A stretch of DNA of 64,000 nt from Trichobilharzia regenti (GCA_944472135.2 OX235264.1:118697809-118761808); one strand, 5' to 3'; shown: positions 1-11,265, numbered from the stretch's first letter. Program-made: numbers and translations. Notes: generated from the letters alone by a model not told the origin.

Positions 1-1
1 T

Positions 2-1429
2 GCTGGTTACCTTGAATGCTTCGATGCATGGTGCATTTCAAAGAATGTTCGGGATGACAAAATTCCAGCACATTTCATCACTGCTATTGGGCTAGATGCG
101 TATAGCCTAGTAAAGACTCTGTCGTTTCCAGATAAACCTATTTCTCTGTCATATTATAAACTACGTGAACTTCTTATAAATCACTTTCATGTAACTACAT
201 TTGAGACCAGAGAGAGGGCTCAATTCAACAAACTGGTTCGTGCTCCCAACCAGAAGATTCGAGAGTTCATTCTTCAACTCCAAATACAAGCTTCAAAGTG
301 TAATTTTGGAGATCAGCTGCATACTCAACTACGTGATCATCTAATTGCTGGAATCAATATTCCTAAGTTAGAGAAAGAGTTCATTCAGATTCCTTCTTGT
401 ACCTTTCAAACTGCTAAAGATTTATGTATTACATATGAAGATGCCAATAATGAATACTCTGCTCCCACTACGTCCGTATCTGATGTCATGCTGTCCAAAG
501 TTGAAAATACAAGTGGTCATGGAAAGCAATCCAAACTGCCGTCCACATGTAATAGAATGCAGCCAGAGATCAAAAACATTAAACCGTGTTTATCCTGTGG
601 AAAGTTACATCTACGAAGCACTGGCCGTTTTCGGGGTGCTAAGTGTCACAAATGTGGTAAAGTTGGACACATCAAGACGGTTTGCAGGAGTTCGAGTACT
701 TATGTTGCTCAACATTTTTATAATTCTCCCAATCTGTCTAGTGAAATGGAGTCAATGTGTCTTTCAACTTTTCAAAATACTCAAGCTAATCCAATGAAAA
801 CCTCCACTACAAGTTCAGCAACTCAAGCGTCAACTGTTCTCAAAAATGTGGCAGCCGAGTTACAATGCGAACAGTCGAAAACACGAGAAGAACTGAATGA
901 GATGAGAGAGCAACTGATTAAAATTCAGGAATTACTGCATATGCATAGACTGCGTCTGTCGAATGCAGAGCACACAAGTACCCGTGAAAGTCCTGCAAAA
1001 CTATTCAAATCTCGAATTCTCAAAAAGCATCTGATGTCCACGACTTCTAATGTACGTTATTACAAAGGTAATAACTATAGACCTTCTGTTGGAATTATAC
1101 TACAAAAAATGGGAAATCGAGTGGTGAAGATGTTAGACATCGAAGATAATTCAGTTCATAACGGACACCTGGACAAAGTGACAATAAATGAAGTAGGTCG
1201 TTGCAATTATAATTTTAATGATTCCGCTACTAATCCTGATTTTGTAGATAATTCTGAAATAGGTCCAGATAATACTGATGAAAATAATATCACAGAATCA
1301 GTTAGAAGATCGCAGCTACTTGCAAGCAAACCGAGACATCGTTATGAATACGCAAGGAGATATTCGACGTGTGGTGGATGTGGTGATCGACAATTTCTAT
1401 CTCTGTATTGCTTAAATACTTACTGTTGA
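2..1429 (+). CDS. gag-like protein with CCHC zinc knuckle fused to an integrase-like tail (5' partial)
   Basis: The frame is open for 475 codons from the first in-frame base; its start lies before the window. Visible residues 1-150 look like a Gypsy gag matrix/capsid region. A degenerate first knuckle begins near residue 196 (C-x2-C-x3-H, last Cys replaced by Gly). A complete CCHC knuckle, CHKCGKVGHIKTVC, is at residues 215-228. Residues 283-320 are a charged, probably coiled-coil segment. From about residue 324 the text resembles the C-terminal end of a Gypsy integrase (ESPAKLF, then a basic RSQLLASKPRHRYEYARR tail), suggesting that the pol core was deleted and the ends joined. The stop lies 51 bp inside the 3' LTR. 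A shorter start at 488 is possible. Role: nucleic-acid-binding structural protein, if expressed. Confidence 0.7.
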   Translation, partial: AGYLECFDAWCISKNVRDDKIPAHFITAIGLDAYSLVKTLSFPDKPISLSYYKLRELLINHFHVTTFETRERAQFNKLVRAPNQKIREFILQLQIQASKCNFGDQLHTQLRDHLIAGINIPKLEKEFIQIPSCTFQTAKDLCITYEDANNEYSAPTTSVSDVMLSKVENTSGHGKQSKLPSTCNRMQPEIKNIKPCLSCGKLHLRSTGRFRGAKCHKCGKVGHIKTVCRSSSTYVAQHFYNSPNLSSEMESMCLSTFQNTQANPMKTSTTSSATQASTVLKNVAAELQCEQSKTREELNEMREQLIKIQELLHMHRLRLSNAEHTSTRESPAKLFKSRILKKHLMSTTSNVRYYKGNNYRPSVGIILQKMGNRVVKMLDIEDNSVHNGHLDKVTINEVGRCNYNFNDSATNPDFVDNSEIGPDNTDENNITESVRRSQLLASKPRHRYEYARRYSTCGGCGDRQFLSLYCLNTYC

Positions 1430-1572
1430 TTGTTAATATGTTTCTTATATGAGCTGAATAATAATTCCGCTAAATACAAATTCCTGAGTTCTGCCCTCTC
1501 TGTGTTTTGGTTGGATTCGTGTAATTCGGTCATCTTGAAATACTAATACTACGACTACAATAAATTACTACA
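1379..1572 (+). repeat. 3' LTR of gag-only element copy 1
   Basis: This 194-bp block begins TGTGGTGATCG and ends ...TTACTACA. It matches both LTRs of the complete copy (22800-22993 and 24434-24627) with a few substitutions. One of these turns the early TGA found in the other LTRs into CGA, so the gag frame runs further into this LTR. Confidence 0.9.
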
Positions 1573-1789
1573 GCTATGCACTAACCAGTTTACGCTTCAT
1601 TACTGAATAGACCTTAGAAATACAGTCACCTCTTTTTGACTCAATGTTAACGACATTGTGAAACACCAGGACAATATTGACTATGAGGTGATTTGTTAGC
1701 CAATTCTTCACTACGGACTACAATACAGTTGGTAACTACAAACTTCAAAATAAAAAATATCTTCATAGTAAAATTTAGAATAACACATT
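1573..1789. other. AT-rich spacer, nothing recognised
   Basis: Unique-looking sequence between the LTR and the next PLE fragment. I see no coding, tRNA-like or repeat structure. Confidence 0.5.
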
Positions 1790-2290
1790 GAAGCGAACAA
1801 TACTGTTTTCAATTAGATCTCATCAGGCTTAACTCTTATTAAGTGAGATTTTATCCCAGCGACTTTCCAGGAGTATACAAAGAACGTTTTACGCAGCACA
1901 CCTATTTTTGTCATTCTCTTGCCGACAAACGATTGGGACGCAAACGAAGGATAAGCTTGATAGTTTTGCCACATCTATGTGTATTTATCAATTCAACTGC
2001 ACCTGCGGTGACAGTTATATTGGGTGTACTACTAGACATCTTAGCCAGTGTATAAGTGGTCAAGCAAAGGACAGACAAAATCAATCCATAGCTCCATTTT
2101 GTCACATTTAATTGATAGTGGTCATGTAGTGGAGAAAACGAGAGCATTCAAGGTTATTCTTCGCATCCTACCGAATCCTTCAAATACACTTCGTGTTCGT
2201 CTACTGCACACAGCTGAGATGATAGGCATTTGAACTACTAAGCCTAAACTATGCATTCGAAAGAAGTACGTACAGCCATTATGCCTCCCT
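1790..2290 (+). pseudogene. Penelope-like element 3' fragment (GIY-YIG endonuclease)
   Basis: Two overlapping frames (1908-2111 and 2048-2233) together give the PLE endonuclease signature: CIYQFNCTCGDSYIG, then about 40 residues later HLIDSGHVVE and the C-terminal RVRLLHTAE region. A frameshift near 2060-2100 separates them. The 5' margin at 1790-1840 matches PLE terminal sequence at 38060 and 60890. It is truncated and has no RT domain. Confidence 0.75.
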
Positions 2291-2428
2291 CGCTGACCTA
2301 TTAAGACATAACCAATTAATGACTTCTACACCACCCCTTACTTATATTTTCAACCCCTGTCTTTAATCTTAACTTCATTAAAAGCGTATTTCATTTCCTT
2401 CCCTTACAATCTAACATTACTTAATCGG

Positions 2429-3540
2429 TTCATTCGTTTTCAAAACAGGCAATAAAGGTTAATAAAGCAGGATGATTTAATGAATTCATCAAATTTCGGT
2501 AGAACTCGTCAGCTGAATACTCTACATACACGGATATATATACTTTTGAAATTACATTGGGAGATATAAGACTGATAAGTAAACAAACTACATTGAATTA
2601 GTCATGCAGAAAGACACGTGCGAATGTTTTACAGGTCATGTTCAAATAGATAAGGCGAGAGAGAGAGAGAGTATGAGAGATCAAAATTAAGATAAATTGC
2701 ATTACGCTTCAATTACATCACTTAGATAAACAATTAGTCACTGGGGTATATAAGGAGAAGTGCAAACAGAGTAATGTCAGTAGTAATAGTTTTAATAACA
2801 ATAATAATAGTGTTGAAGTGAGTTAAGATAATCTTACGGATAGAGCATAGATTTAAATAAATCAAGAATAATAATAATAATGATAATAATAATAATAACG
2901 ATAATAGTAAGAAGAAGAGGTAGAATAATAGTAATAACAAGTGAAGAATAATAAGTAAAACGTATTACCATGGTATATTCAAAGTGACGTTTTACTTATT
3001 ATTCTTTACTTGTTATTACTATTATTCTACCTCTTCTTCTTACTATTATTGTTATTATTATTATCATTATTATTATTCTTGATTTATTTAAAACTATGCT
3101 TTATCCGTAAGATTATCTTAACTCACTTCAACACTATTAAAATTGTTATTATAACTATTACTATTGATATTAGTCTGTTTGCAATTCTCGTTATATTCCC
3201 TAATGACTAATTGTTTATCTAAGTGATGTAATTGAAGCGTAATGCAATTTATCTTAATTTTGATCTCTCATACTCTCTCTCTCTCTCGCCTTATCTATTT
3301 GAACATGACCTGTAAAACATTCGCACGTGTCTTTCTGCATGACTAATTCAATGTAGTTTGTTTACTTATCAGTCTTATATCTCCCAATGTAATTTCAAAA
3401 GTATATATATTCGTGTATGTAGAGTATTCAGCTGACGAGTTCTACCGAAATTTGATGAATTCATTAAATCATCCTGCTTTATTAACCTCTTATTGCTTGT
3501 TTTAAATTCGTTTCGGGAAATAAATGTTTTCATTCGTTTT
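2429..3540. mobile_element. Foldback hairpin element with 12-bp flanking direct repeats
   Basis: The left arm (2441-2963) and right arm (2987-3507) are reverse complements with scattered differences, around a 23-bp centre that itself contains TACCATGGTA. Each arm carries an AAT/ATT microsatellite, a (GA)n/(CT)n tract and a shared AT-rich sequence. The 12-mer TTCATTCGTTTT occurs immediately left of the palindrome (2429-2440) and just beyond it (3529-3540), as expected for a target-site duplication. No protein is encoded; leucine-rich frames in the arms are translations of the microsatellite. Confidence 0.75.
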
Positions 3541-4180
3541 TACTAGCGTTTATCGACTACTTCCACCTGAACAATTATTTGTTTAATCATACTGTTTTTC
3601 ATTATTCGTGTTATCACAGATTGCCTCACTTTTTCATCCTTATTATTGATAAGACCATTATTATTATTATTAATATTATCATTACTACTATTATGACTGA
3701 TTGCACAATTTATTTTCACCATCGTATTATCCTATAGACAAAACACCATGATTGGTTTCTATTTGAATTTTTATTTGTACAGATATGCTTATCAGAGATG
3801 AGATCTAACTGAAAGCACAATATTATCTCCTAAAATGTGTTATTCTAAATCAAAAAGTTACCTCAAAAGCAGGATAATGCTGATACATAAAAGGTAAGTC
3901 ACTGAAGCCTTTGAAGTGATAGCAGAAGTAAGACACTCTTTCTTATCACTAGTGGCATTTCTACCAATGGAAGACTGAATCACCAGATACAGCATGGGAA
4001 GTGATGAGGCTGGTATACGTTGGGCACACGAAAGACCACGAAAGATATTGATTTTGCAGACATTTTATTAAAATTTCTCACAAACTCAGAGACATACAAG
4101 CTAATACCTAAAATTTGGTGGAAGGGGAGGTTGAAGATAAGGTATCAGGTGGACATAAGTAAGATTGAGGTAATGAAGAT
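3541..4180. other. Intergenic, no gene recognised
   Basis: AT-rich sequence with a short imperfect ATT tract (about 3650-3690). A 63-codon frame at 4020-4211 has no recognisable motif and I do not call it. Confidence 0.5.
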
Positions 4181-4189
4181 ATTCGAGGA

Positions 4190-4870
4190 ATATGCACCCC
4201 GAATACCATAGAAGCTGAACTGGACAACCTCAAGAGAATCTTTACCGAGAATTGTTATACAAAACGATTTATTGCAAACTCCGTGAATCCTAGACCATAG
4301 CGCCTCGAAGAAATCCTCTACATGAACCTTCAGTTCAATGGAGATCCATATGCGGAAACACTGAAAAATTGACTGTCCCATTCACTTAAGAAAACCTTCT
4401 TCGCAACTGAATTACGATTAACCTTCTCCCCGACATGTATGATTCATATGACCGTGAAGGATAAGCTACCACTGCTGGCCTCATCAGTGTGTATCTACCG
4501 ATTCGCCTGCTTGTATGGAGCCAGGTATGTCGGTCGGACCCAGCGTTCGCTATCCAAACGTGTTACCAAACACTTACCACCATGGTTTTACGAAGGAGAA
4601 AAACGACGTCCCCGCAGCTCTATCATAGAACACCTGTTAGATTACGGACACTAAACCACACCCCGTCCAAACAGACTACAAAGTCGTCTAAAAAATGCAA
4701 AGCAGTCTTCCTAAAGGTGTACGAATCAGAGTTCTTCAAACTGCATAAGCAATGGCGATTCACTTGCTAAGTCCTGAACTCTGCATACAAAAAAGAAGTT
4801 CGTTCAATCCCTACACTGGCAATGGACGTAATCTATCTTATTGCCCGAGAAGTAAATTCTAACTAATCTC
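4190..4870 (+). pseudogene. Penelope-like element linker plus GIY-YIG endonuclease, broken
   Basis: Conceptual translation gives the PLE linker (ELDNLKRIFTENCYTKRF, then LQFNGDPYAETL), a run ending KDKLPLLASSV, and the endonuclease core CIYRFACLYGARYVGRT followed by IIEHLLDYGH. Stops and frame changes occur near 4290, 4370 and 4655. The longest clean piece is 4439-4654. The RT domain is absent, so this is a 5'-truncated copy. Confidence 0.8.
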
Positions 4871-5330
4871 TTTTTTTCTGTCTCTTCATTAGTATTATTT
4901 TGTCTTTTCAATTGTAATATTTTACATTTTCAACCTTATTGTTGTCTACCCCTCCCCCCGATTTAATTTCTACACCTGATAACCACTGTTACTGACTTGA
5001 CCAACACTCAATTTCTAATCATTTGTGTTACGTCATCCAATTTATTTGCTTAATTTTAGTCATAATTTAAATTGCTTTATTCTCTACCTTACCTCTACTT
5101 AGTCTTCACCTGTAACTACCTCTGTAGCTATCCTGACCGAAGTTTGAGACCTTTCAGTCAATTATATTACGTTATACAATTCTTTAACTCAATCTTACTT
5201 TCGTTGCTGTCTAACTTACGTACTTGTCTTACTTTTGTTACTGTTTAATTTAACTTGTTTCTATATTAGATCATTCTCGTATTAACCGATTAATTATCTC
5301 AACTTGACAAACCTCATCTACACACACACA
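4871..5330. other. Pyrimidine-rich stretch, probably PLE 3' tail
   Basis: It follows the PLE coding end, is rich in C and T, and ends at a short (CA)n run near 5320. No gene is visible. Assignment to the PLE tail is by position only. Confidence 0.35.
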
Positions 5331-6240
5331 CAAATATTAAACAGCAATCAACCTCAGTAGAAGAAATCAAAGGGGATTCAACCACCTCTCTTACCTTGAA
5401 GGAGAAGAATCGTCTCAACCACAGGCTATATGAATGAATATGTCGAAAGCTGTCAAGATTGGCAGAACACAAGCTAGACGTTCATTACTCCGAAATTGAT
5501 GTAGATATCCACATTATAGTATTCAGGACGAGGAATAACTATCAAATATTAACACCAATGCCAAAACCAGTGCTTGTCTATGATTCAGATAATTGGTGTA
5601 TGAATCACCGAAAGCATTTCGAACAGGATGCAGACTTTAATCAATAGCTGCCTCCCCCGACTGTTACCGAAGATCGGATGACCGGTCGTGAAGTACTTTT
5701 TATTCCTTTACGTTCCCATTGGACTGAAGGCCTGAAGTTTCGGTAGCAGTAGTGTTTATTGTTAAGGGATGGGGTTGCCAGCGTCATGCCCAACCTTACC
5801 TCTTTATCAGTGTAATTGTTGGCTTAGCCAGGTACAGAAGTGTGTCTGTGGCCGGGGATAGAACCCCAAACCACCTGCGTGGTTGGCGAGCATTCTACAG
5901 CCTTTCCATAAACGTGGCCGTAAAGGATAACCAACAAGAATTGCCGAGAGCGAACCAGTAAAAAACACACTCACCTACCCAACAGATATATACAATGAAA
6001 TGGAGAAGAATTAAACGTCTTCTAGGGGGACCTTCAAATGATATCCAAACCACTGGCTGTAGAGCTGAACCTTGATGGGAAGCGATGAGATTGGCGTGAG
6101 TATGAGAGTGAAATGGAGCAGATCATGTGAAGAGGAGTTTATGGTGGAGCTAGCTAAAACAGACGGTAAAGAATAGAGTAAAGTAGCGATTTTTAGCTGG
6201 GGCACTACGTTCAATTTCAAACGATAGAAATGAATAATAA
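5330..6240 (+). pseudogene. RTE-clade retrotransposon 3' end, interrupted
   Basis: Segment 5330-5690 translates to the post-RT region of RTE elements (IVSTTG, DSDNWCMNHRKHFEQ, INSCLPRLL). Segment 5960-6240 resumes with the C-terminal region (MKWRRIKRLLGGPSNDI, then an ADHVKR-like stretch). Several stops are present. Between them lies about 250 bp with a tRNA-like SINE in opposite orientation. The RT catalytic domain is missing. Confidence 0.7.
5745..5945 (-). repeat. tRNA-like SINE fragment inserted in RTE remnant
   Basis: On the minus strand a tRNA-like stretch contains a B-box-like GGGGTTCTATCCCCGG and, upstream, an A-box-like segment ending GTAGAATGCTC. It resembles tRNA-like repeats at 40020 and 41500. 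It splits the RTE coding remnant, so it arrived after the RTE. Confidence 0.45.
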
Positions 6241-6650
6241 CATGACAGTATAACAATTATCTCAGGTTACTTAGCTTATTTATTTAACGTTTTGTGGCCA
6301 TCGATGAGGCGCCCTAGGTTATATACCAAGGTATGTCTATAACTTTGAATGAAATGGCATCTCTTTTGAGATTCCATGTTCCTTACTCAGTACTACAGTG
6401 ATGGACGTTACCACTGAGCTACTAGTGCTCCAAACCAGCCTCCTGTAAGACGTCAACTAATACACTCATTGGCCAATAGTATGTCATGCATGTTATTCAC
6501 ACTGCTTTTACACACTAAATTCTGCCAGTCATCTTTACAATGTGGACACGCAGTTGGTTGACTTACCATCGCAATGCACTCTATCACGCACTACGGATGA
6601 GCGGTAACAAGCATTAAACGTTAGGGCACTTTTGATGTACACCAGCATAC
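6241..6650. other. No gene recognised
   Basis: Non-coding sequence between RTE and PLE remnants. A weak tRNA-like stretch near 6400-6440 (GAGCTACTAGTGCTCC) was not strong enough to call. Confidence 0.4.
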
Positions 6651-6654
6651 CAAT

Positions 6655-7490
6655 CAATATGGCCCTAGAAGCAGTTAAAGAAGAATTAACTGCAGATCCT
6701 GAACTCACTTATAGGACAAAGCTGCCCATTGAAGAAATTATTCTAGGGATTCAGTTATGCCTCACATTTACTGTCTTTAAATTCTAGGTCAAAATATGTA
6801 AACAAACAGATGCTGTAGCAATGGGATCACCAATACCCCCTATCCTAGCAGATATCCTTATGGACTGCTGAGAAAATATCGCTCTAAATACATTTGATCC
6901 TACTCCAAAAATATGCTTGAGATATGTGGATGACACTGTCACAGTGTTAAAAACAGAACATATCTCTAGCTTCTTGACACATATAAACACACTAGTAGAT
7001 GGAAAAAAATTCACATTTGCATCGGAAAATGAACAAGGAGAATTAGCTATGTTAGATTGTAAGATAAAACGAATAGAAGAAGGTGAACTGTACGCTAGCG
7101 TTTATAAAAAACCGACGCATTCTAATAGATACTTAGACTTTAATTCATCTCATCCGCTGTCTGTAAACCGAGGTTTAGTTAAGTGTCTAACAAACCGAGT
7201 AGTAGCACTAGGTAGCACAATAAAATACATAAACGATGAAATGAAACTGATAGAAGAAGCGTTGGTAACAAATAACTAACTATCCAATGAAATTCATTGG
7301 GAAGATCAGTAACGGTCAAAAGCAGAATAAAAATAATGGAGAAACTAATAATCATAACGTTAATAAGAGAGAATGTAAGTCATCTACAGTGGTTCTACCA
7401 TATAAGGAGAGGACATCGGAGACCCTCCTCGAGTAAGATTCTTAATAAAGCAGGAATTAGGGTAGAAGCATTTAAACCTACAAATCCACT
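6655..7490 (+). pseudogene. Penelope-like element reverse transcriptase, C-terminal half
   Basis: This is the best-preserved PLE RT here. In order: a TDAVAMGSPIPPILADI block (family motif B), the catalytic RYVDDT in frame 6917-7279, MLDCKIKR, VYKKPTHSNRYLDFNSSHP and CLTNRVVALG. A TGA at 6868-6870 and a frame change near 6785 break the frame upstream, and a stop at 7277 ends it. The fragment 7180-7490 recurs in both arms of the 43.5-55.5 kb inverted duplication. PLE RTs copy their RNA at exposed DNA ends; this copy is dead. Confidence 0.85.
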
Positions 7491-8330
7491 TAGGTAGGAC
7501 AAGCTCTGTAGGTTTAATCACCCAGTCGGTTGACCCAATTAGACAAAATAACATAAATTACAGAATAACCTGCAATGACTGTGAGTGAGGTCAACTAACT
7601 ACATAGGTGGAACTAGTAGATCGAGCGGGGTAGTGAGATTGTCAGAACATAGGAATTTAGCTAAGGTGAGAATGGTGGACTCCACCCGTGATGATAAGTA
7701 ATTTAGGAAATAGCTCAGCACTACATTGCACTCGATGCATTAGCACACAATCACACAATGGAGTGGAACAGAATCACAATTCTAAGAAGTAATACAGATC
7801 TGTAGGTGGAGATACAGAGAGATTGATTACTGAAACCTGCTTCATCGAGTCTACACCAAACACATGCAACAGAAATGACTCAATGCAAATACCAAAGATA
7901 TGCATGGAAGATATTATTACCACTAGTCAGTCAAAACAGAGGAGGATAATAAATAATCTTGAAATTCTATTTCAATTCAATTCACGTACATCACAACATT
8001 CTAATAAGTTACTTATTTATTTTGACTATAAAAAACACTCGTCTTCTTTCCCATCTGGTTGTATTTGATTGATAACACTCATATTATTATTTCTGAATGT
8101 ACATTATCCTATATTGATTGATTTTTATTCAAATGTCTAATCATCAATTCCACTCATGTATATAAATGAAGCAAGAAAGGTGTGTGAGTGAGTGACTTCA
8201 TATGATTATGAGTGGCAATAGTTTGTACTCGAAACGTGGTCATCAGTTAATATTACTGTACAACGAACACCGTGTGATTTATCAAAATAAAATCTTATCC
8301 ATAATAGAGTTGAAATAGATATAGAACACA
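7490..8330 (+). repeat. PLE-associated non-coding unit ending in a hammerhead-like motif
   Basis: The block starts near GACAAGCTCTGTAGG and ends near ATCCATAATAG. It recurs after or beside PLE RT sequence at 44930-45550 (minus), 53130-53745 (plus) and 55530-56135 (plus). Near its end (about 8202-8250) is a decayed hammerhead-like motif: the core reads ATGATTA, stem II pairs GAGT with ACTC, and GAAACG follows, but GG is inserted before the expected cleavage site. Confidence 0.6.
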
Positions 8331-8354
8331 AACCAGCACAATCACTTCATGAGA

Positions 8355-8570
8355 TATTTTTTATTTTTATTTTTTTATTTTTTTTATTTTTTGGTAACAG
8401 CTTGATTCCACACTGTATTTTTGGTACAAGTATGGAATTTTCAGCGTGGATATCGGTAGCCGAAAATTCGCAGGCCGACCATAGATATCTGGTGTGCGCC
8501 GGTGTGCGCTCGAACCCCGGACTATGTGCATGGTCGTCGAGAGTCCTAACCACTGTGCCACCGACGCACA
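8355..8570 (-). repeat. tRNA-derived SINE family A, copy 1
   Basis: Read on the minus strand it starts GTGCGTCGGTGGCACAGTG with a pol III A box (TGGCACAGTGGTTAGGA, plus positions 8544-8560). A B box lies at 8506-8520 (CCGGGGTTCGAGCGC), followed by a 120-bp body and an A-rich AAAAAT-type tail at 8355-8395. The anticodon-loop position reads TGCACAT, suggesting but not proving a tRNA-Cys(GCA) origin. Three further copies occur in the window. Confidence 0.8.
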
Positions 8571-9040
8571 GACCAAAAGATCTAAAAGACATGATTAATA
8601 CCATTTACAAAATAAATTGTATGAATAAAGCGAGGACAACATTTGTTTATGCGGAGTAATATGGTAACCTCTCATCAGCTGCTGTTTACAGCCTAAATAA
8701 ATTATTATTCAGTTCATATACTGGAAAGTTGTAACATAATTGCAAATTTTACATGATATCAGTTGACAGTGAACAGTGATCAGAAAATCCCGCTTTTATA
8801 GTTTTTACACAAACAATTCAAGTTTAAACAAAGTAAATTCATGCATACAATAGTAAAGGAGTTACGTAATAAAGACAAGAGACGATTTTGATCATATCTA
8901 AAGACAAGAGACGTGTAAGATGGTGAGTGACTAATAAATTAGTTAAAAATGCACCTATTTCAGTTCAGATCAGAGAAAGAAGAAATAAACGAAATTAGAC
9001 CATACCAAGGGGGATGAGGTTAAAGCCAAAGATTACATAA
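8571..9040. other. Non-coding; contains a PLE terminal-repeat scrap
   Basis: About 8620-8700 shares a GAATAAAGCGAGGACAAC-like motif and a CATCAGCTG element with PLE ends near 19570 and 20040. The rest is AT-rich with no visible gene and finishes in a (GA)n tract at 9050-9063. Confidence 0.35.
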
Positions 9041-9420
9041 TCAAATGAAAGAGAGAGAGAGAGTGAAAACACCCAGTTACCAAGACAACAAAAGACCGAT
9101 ACCTACTTCTTTCTGGACATATAAATCGGGTGTCAGGCTCCTGATGATGATCGTTCGAGGAAACTCAAGGAGCATTGAAATCTTTTGCCTGTTGATAATT
9201 TCGAAGGATTTAGCGATGTCCACCTCATTAGCTATATCAAGGCGATTTCTGGGAGTCACACTATTTGTACTCTTGAGAGGTATTCTTTTTGAGAAATGTT
9301 TAGAAAATTGGAGGTGTGGCCATTCTTTCTGTTCTCTTAATGTAAATGCTCCGGCAGATCCATGTAGATTTGTATACACAGTTGGAGTTAACATGTTCCT
9401 TTTGAATCCGCATCTAAGAA
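9040..9420 (-). pseudogene. Penelope-like element (family E) C-terminus, minus strand
   Basis: The minus-strand frame 9077-9394 gives KSFEIINRQKISMLLEF and PDLYVQKEVG, a PLE C-terminal pattern. In another frame the endonuclease core reads RSIYIKRTERMA, a decayed SYIGRTER. It is an inverted relative of 10050-10340, so the two pieces form a dispersed inverted repeat. Confidence 0.6.
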
Positions 9421-9714
9421 TATCGATTAGCTGTGAAAAGCCACAATAAATATTCTTTCATATCAATGCATGCAGATAATTACAGACACCAATTTGATTA
9501 ACATAATGTAGAAATTTTAAAAACAAGGAAACCCTTAAATTGCAGTCACGGAATTATTAGAAGCCTGACACTCTGACGAATGTCAGAGATTAACAGACAC
9601 ATTACTATACATAAAATTTACCAACTAATAAAAAATAAATCACATTACATGAAAGTTCAAATTCCGAGTCAATAAAAGCGATCGATACAGATGCAAATTA
9701 ACAACCAATCACGA

Positions 9715-10560
9715 TAGTAGTTGTCTAAAGAATATGCTCTACAGACGAAATGGTGGAAGAATTTGGGATTGTCGAAAAAGAAACTGTCGAAAAACAACAG
9801 TTATCCTCAGAGATTTATTCACAAATACTGCAGATGTGATGCTTCAAATGACAAACAATTCACAGTGGGAAAAATGGCCTATCTTCATTCCTTTCGATTT
9901 GAAGGGTGATGATATATCAGGAATAGTTAACAGACGACTGAATACGTCACTAGCCAGAACCTATCCTGCAGCTAAGTTGGTTCCGATTTAATGAACAACA
10001 CGTTGTTTTATGGAGTCAAAAGTCAACAGATACCTACCCTCACCGTGTTAATCCCAACTTAGTATACAAATTTACATGAATCTGCCGGAACAGTTACATG
10101 AGGAGAACAGAAAGAATGGCACACCTCCAATTTTCTGAACATGTACCAAAAAAACTACGTTTCAAGGGAACAAACAGTGTAACAGCCAGAAATCTCCTTG
10201 AGGTGGACATCACAGAATCCTTCAGAATTATTAACAGTCGAAAGAGTTCACTGTTCCTCGAGTTTTCCGAAACAATCTTCATCAGGTGCCTGGAACCCTA
10301 TTGATACACTGAGAAAGAAGAAGGTATCGGTCTCTCGTTGCCATGATAACTGAGTGTTTTCACTCTATCTTTCATTTGGTTGCGTAACCCTGAAAGTTCA
10401 AAATGTTTGATTATTATTGTAAGTACCATTGTACGCATACATTGATTTTTTGCTCATACTTGAACTCTCTGAGTTATTATTTTAATACTGATTTTGTACA
10501 TAAACTTAATTATACATTTAGGCTGTAAGCAGCTGATGAAAAGACTATGAAATAAAAAAA
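9715..10560 (+). pseudogene. Penelope-like element (family E) linker, GIY-YIG and 3' tail
   Basis: The frame 9734-9991 contains the linker (WPIFIPFDLKGDDISGIVNR). A frameshift and stops follow, then LVYKFT and SYMRRTERMAHLQFSEHVP, a decayed GIY-YIG core, and FRIINSRKSSLFLEFSE. The 3' tail to 10560 ends in an A-rich run. The 294 bp upstream (9421-9714) contains nothing recognisable. Confidence 0.65.
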
Positions 10561-10639
10561 ATGATGGTACCATTTTATTTTGTACAAATTATGTTGTTTT
10601 CGCCTATTTCATATGACATCCTTCATAAAGAATCCAAAT

Positions 10640-11265
10640 AATTTCATTTCATACTAAAATCTGCACTGAAAGCCAGCCAGCCAGATTCGGAAAGGCAAGA
10701 TACGCCTTCATCACCATGAAACCCTTTTGGACATTTTCTGCTGCCGCTCAGCCAGCAAAAACAACAAGATTCAGATTTTCAACAACAGTTTCAACTTGGT
10801 AATTCTATACGGGTCAGAAACTTGCACAGAGTGTTACGAAAAGGATTTTCTACAGTTAGTGGCAGACGTTCATCAACGGCTGCCACCTTCGCTGGCTGGC
10901 TCCATGCTGAAGATCAAATGGCAGCAAGAATCTCCGTCTAGGAACAAACCAACAGGTAAGAGCCGATTGCTGAACAAATAAATAGGAGAAAATGGAGATG
11001 AATGGGTCCGGTATACATTGGGGAAACCCTCGAGTTACATCACACACCAGGCCAACGGTCAAATGGAATCCAAATGGGAAGTGATGAGTGAGTCGTTGTT
11101 TCTAGGATGACATGGAAGAGATCGTGTGGGTGAGGAGGAGATGAGAGATTATGGATAATCGAAAGACCACTTCAAGAGGATAGCAGGAAGTAAAAGAAAG
11201 TGGAGACGTGTTGTTGAATCCCTATGTTCTACTCGGAACCCAAGGGAACAATTGTGTTGAGAGCT
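10640..11265 (+). pseudogene. RTE-clade retrotransposon 3' end
   Basis: Translation shows KIQIFNNSFNLVILYGSETC (the RTE ...VLLYGSETW block), then LAGSMLKIKW, WVRYTLGKPS, RDRVGEEE and KRKWRRVVESLCSTRNPREQ, which is the end of the RTE protein. Frame changes occur near 10980 and 11100. The RT catalytic part is missing. Confidence 0.75.

Larger units (their letters stand above)
1..1572 (+). mobile_element. Ty3/Gypsy gag-only LTR element, copy 1 (5' end outside window)
   Basis: The window opens inside this element. The sequence aligns nearly base for base with the second copy at 23060-24627 and ends in a 194-bp LTR with the same length and TG...CA ends. No protease, reverse transcriptase or RNase H coding lies between gag and the LTR, so it is a non-autonomous derivative that would need enzymes from a full-length relative. 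The right-hand target duplication cannot be confirmed because the left end is missing. Confidence 0.85.

Noticed and set aside
2734..3210. Leucine-rich 66-68 codon frames on both strands
   Set aside because: They are translations of the AAT/ATT microsatellite in the two arms of the foldback and mirror each other.
9045..9449. 134-codon plus-strand frame
   Set aside because: The minus strand of the same region encodes the PLE C-terminus; the plus frame is its shadow.
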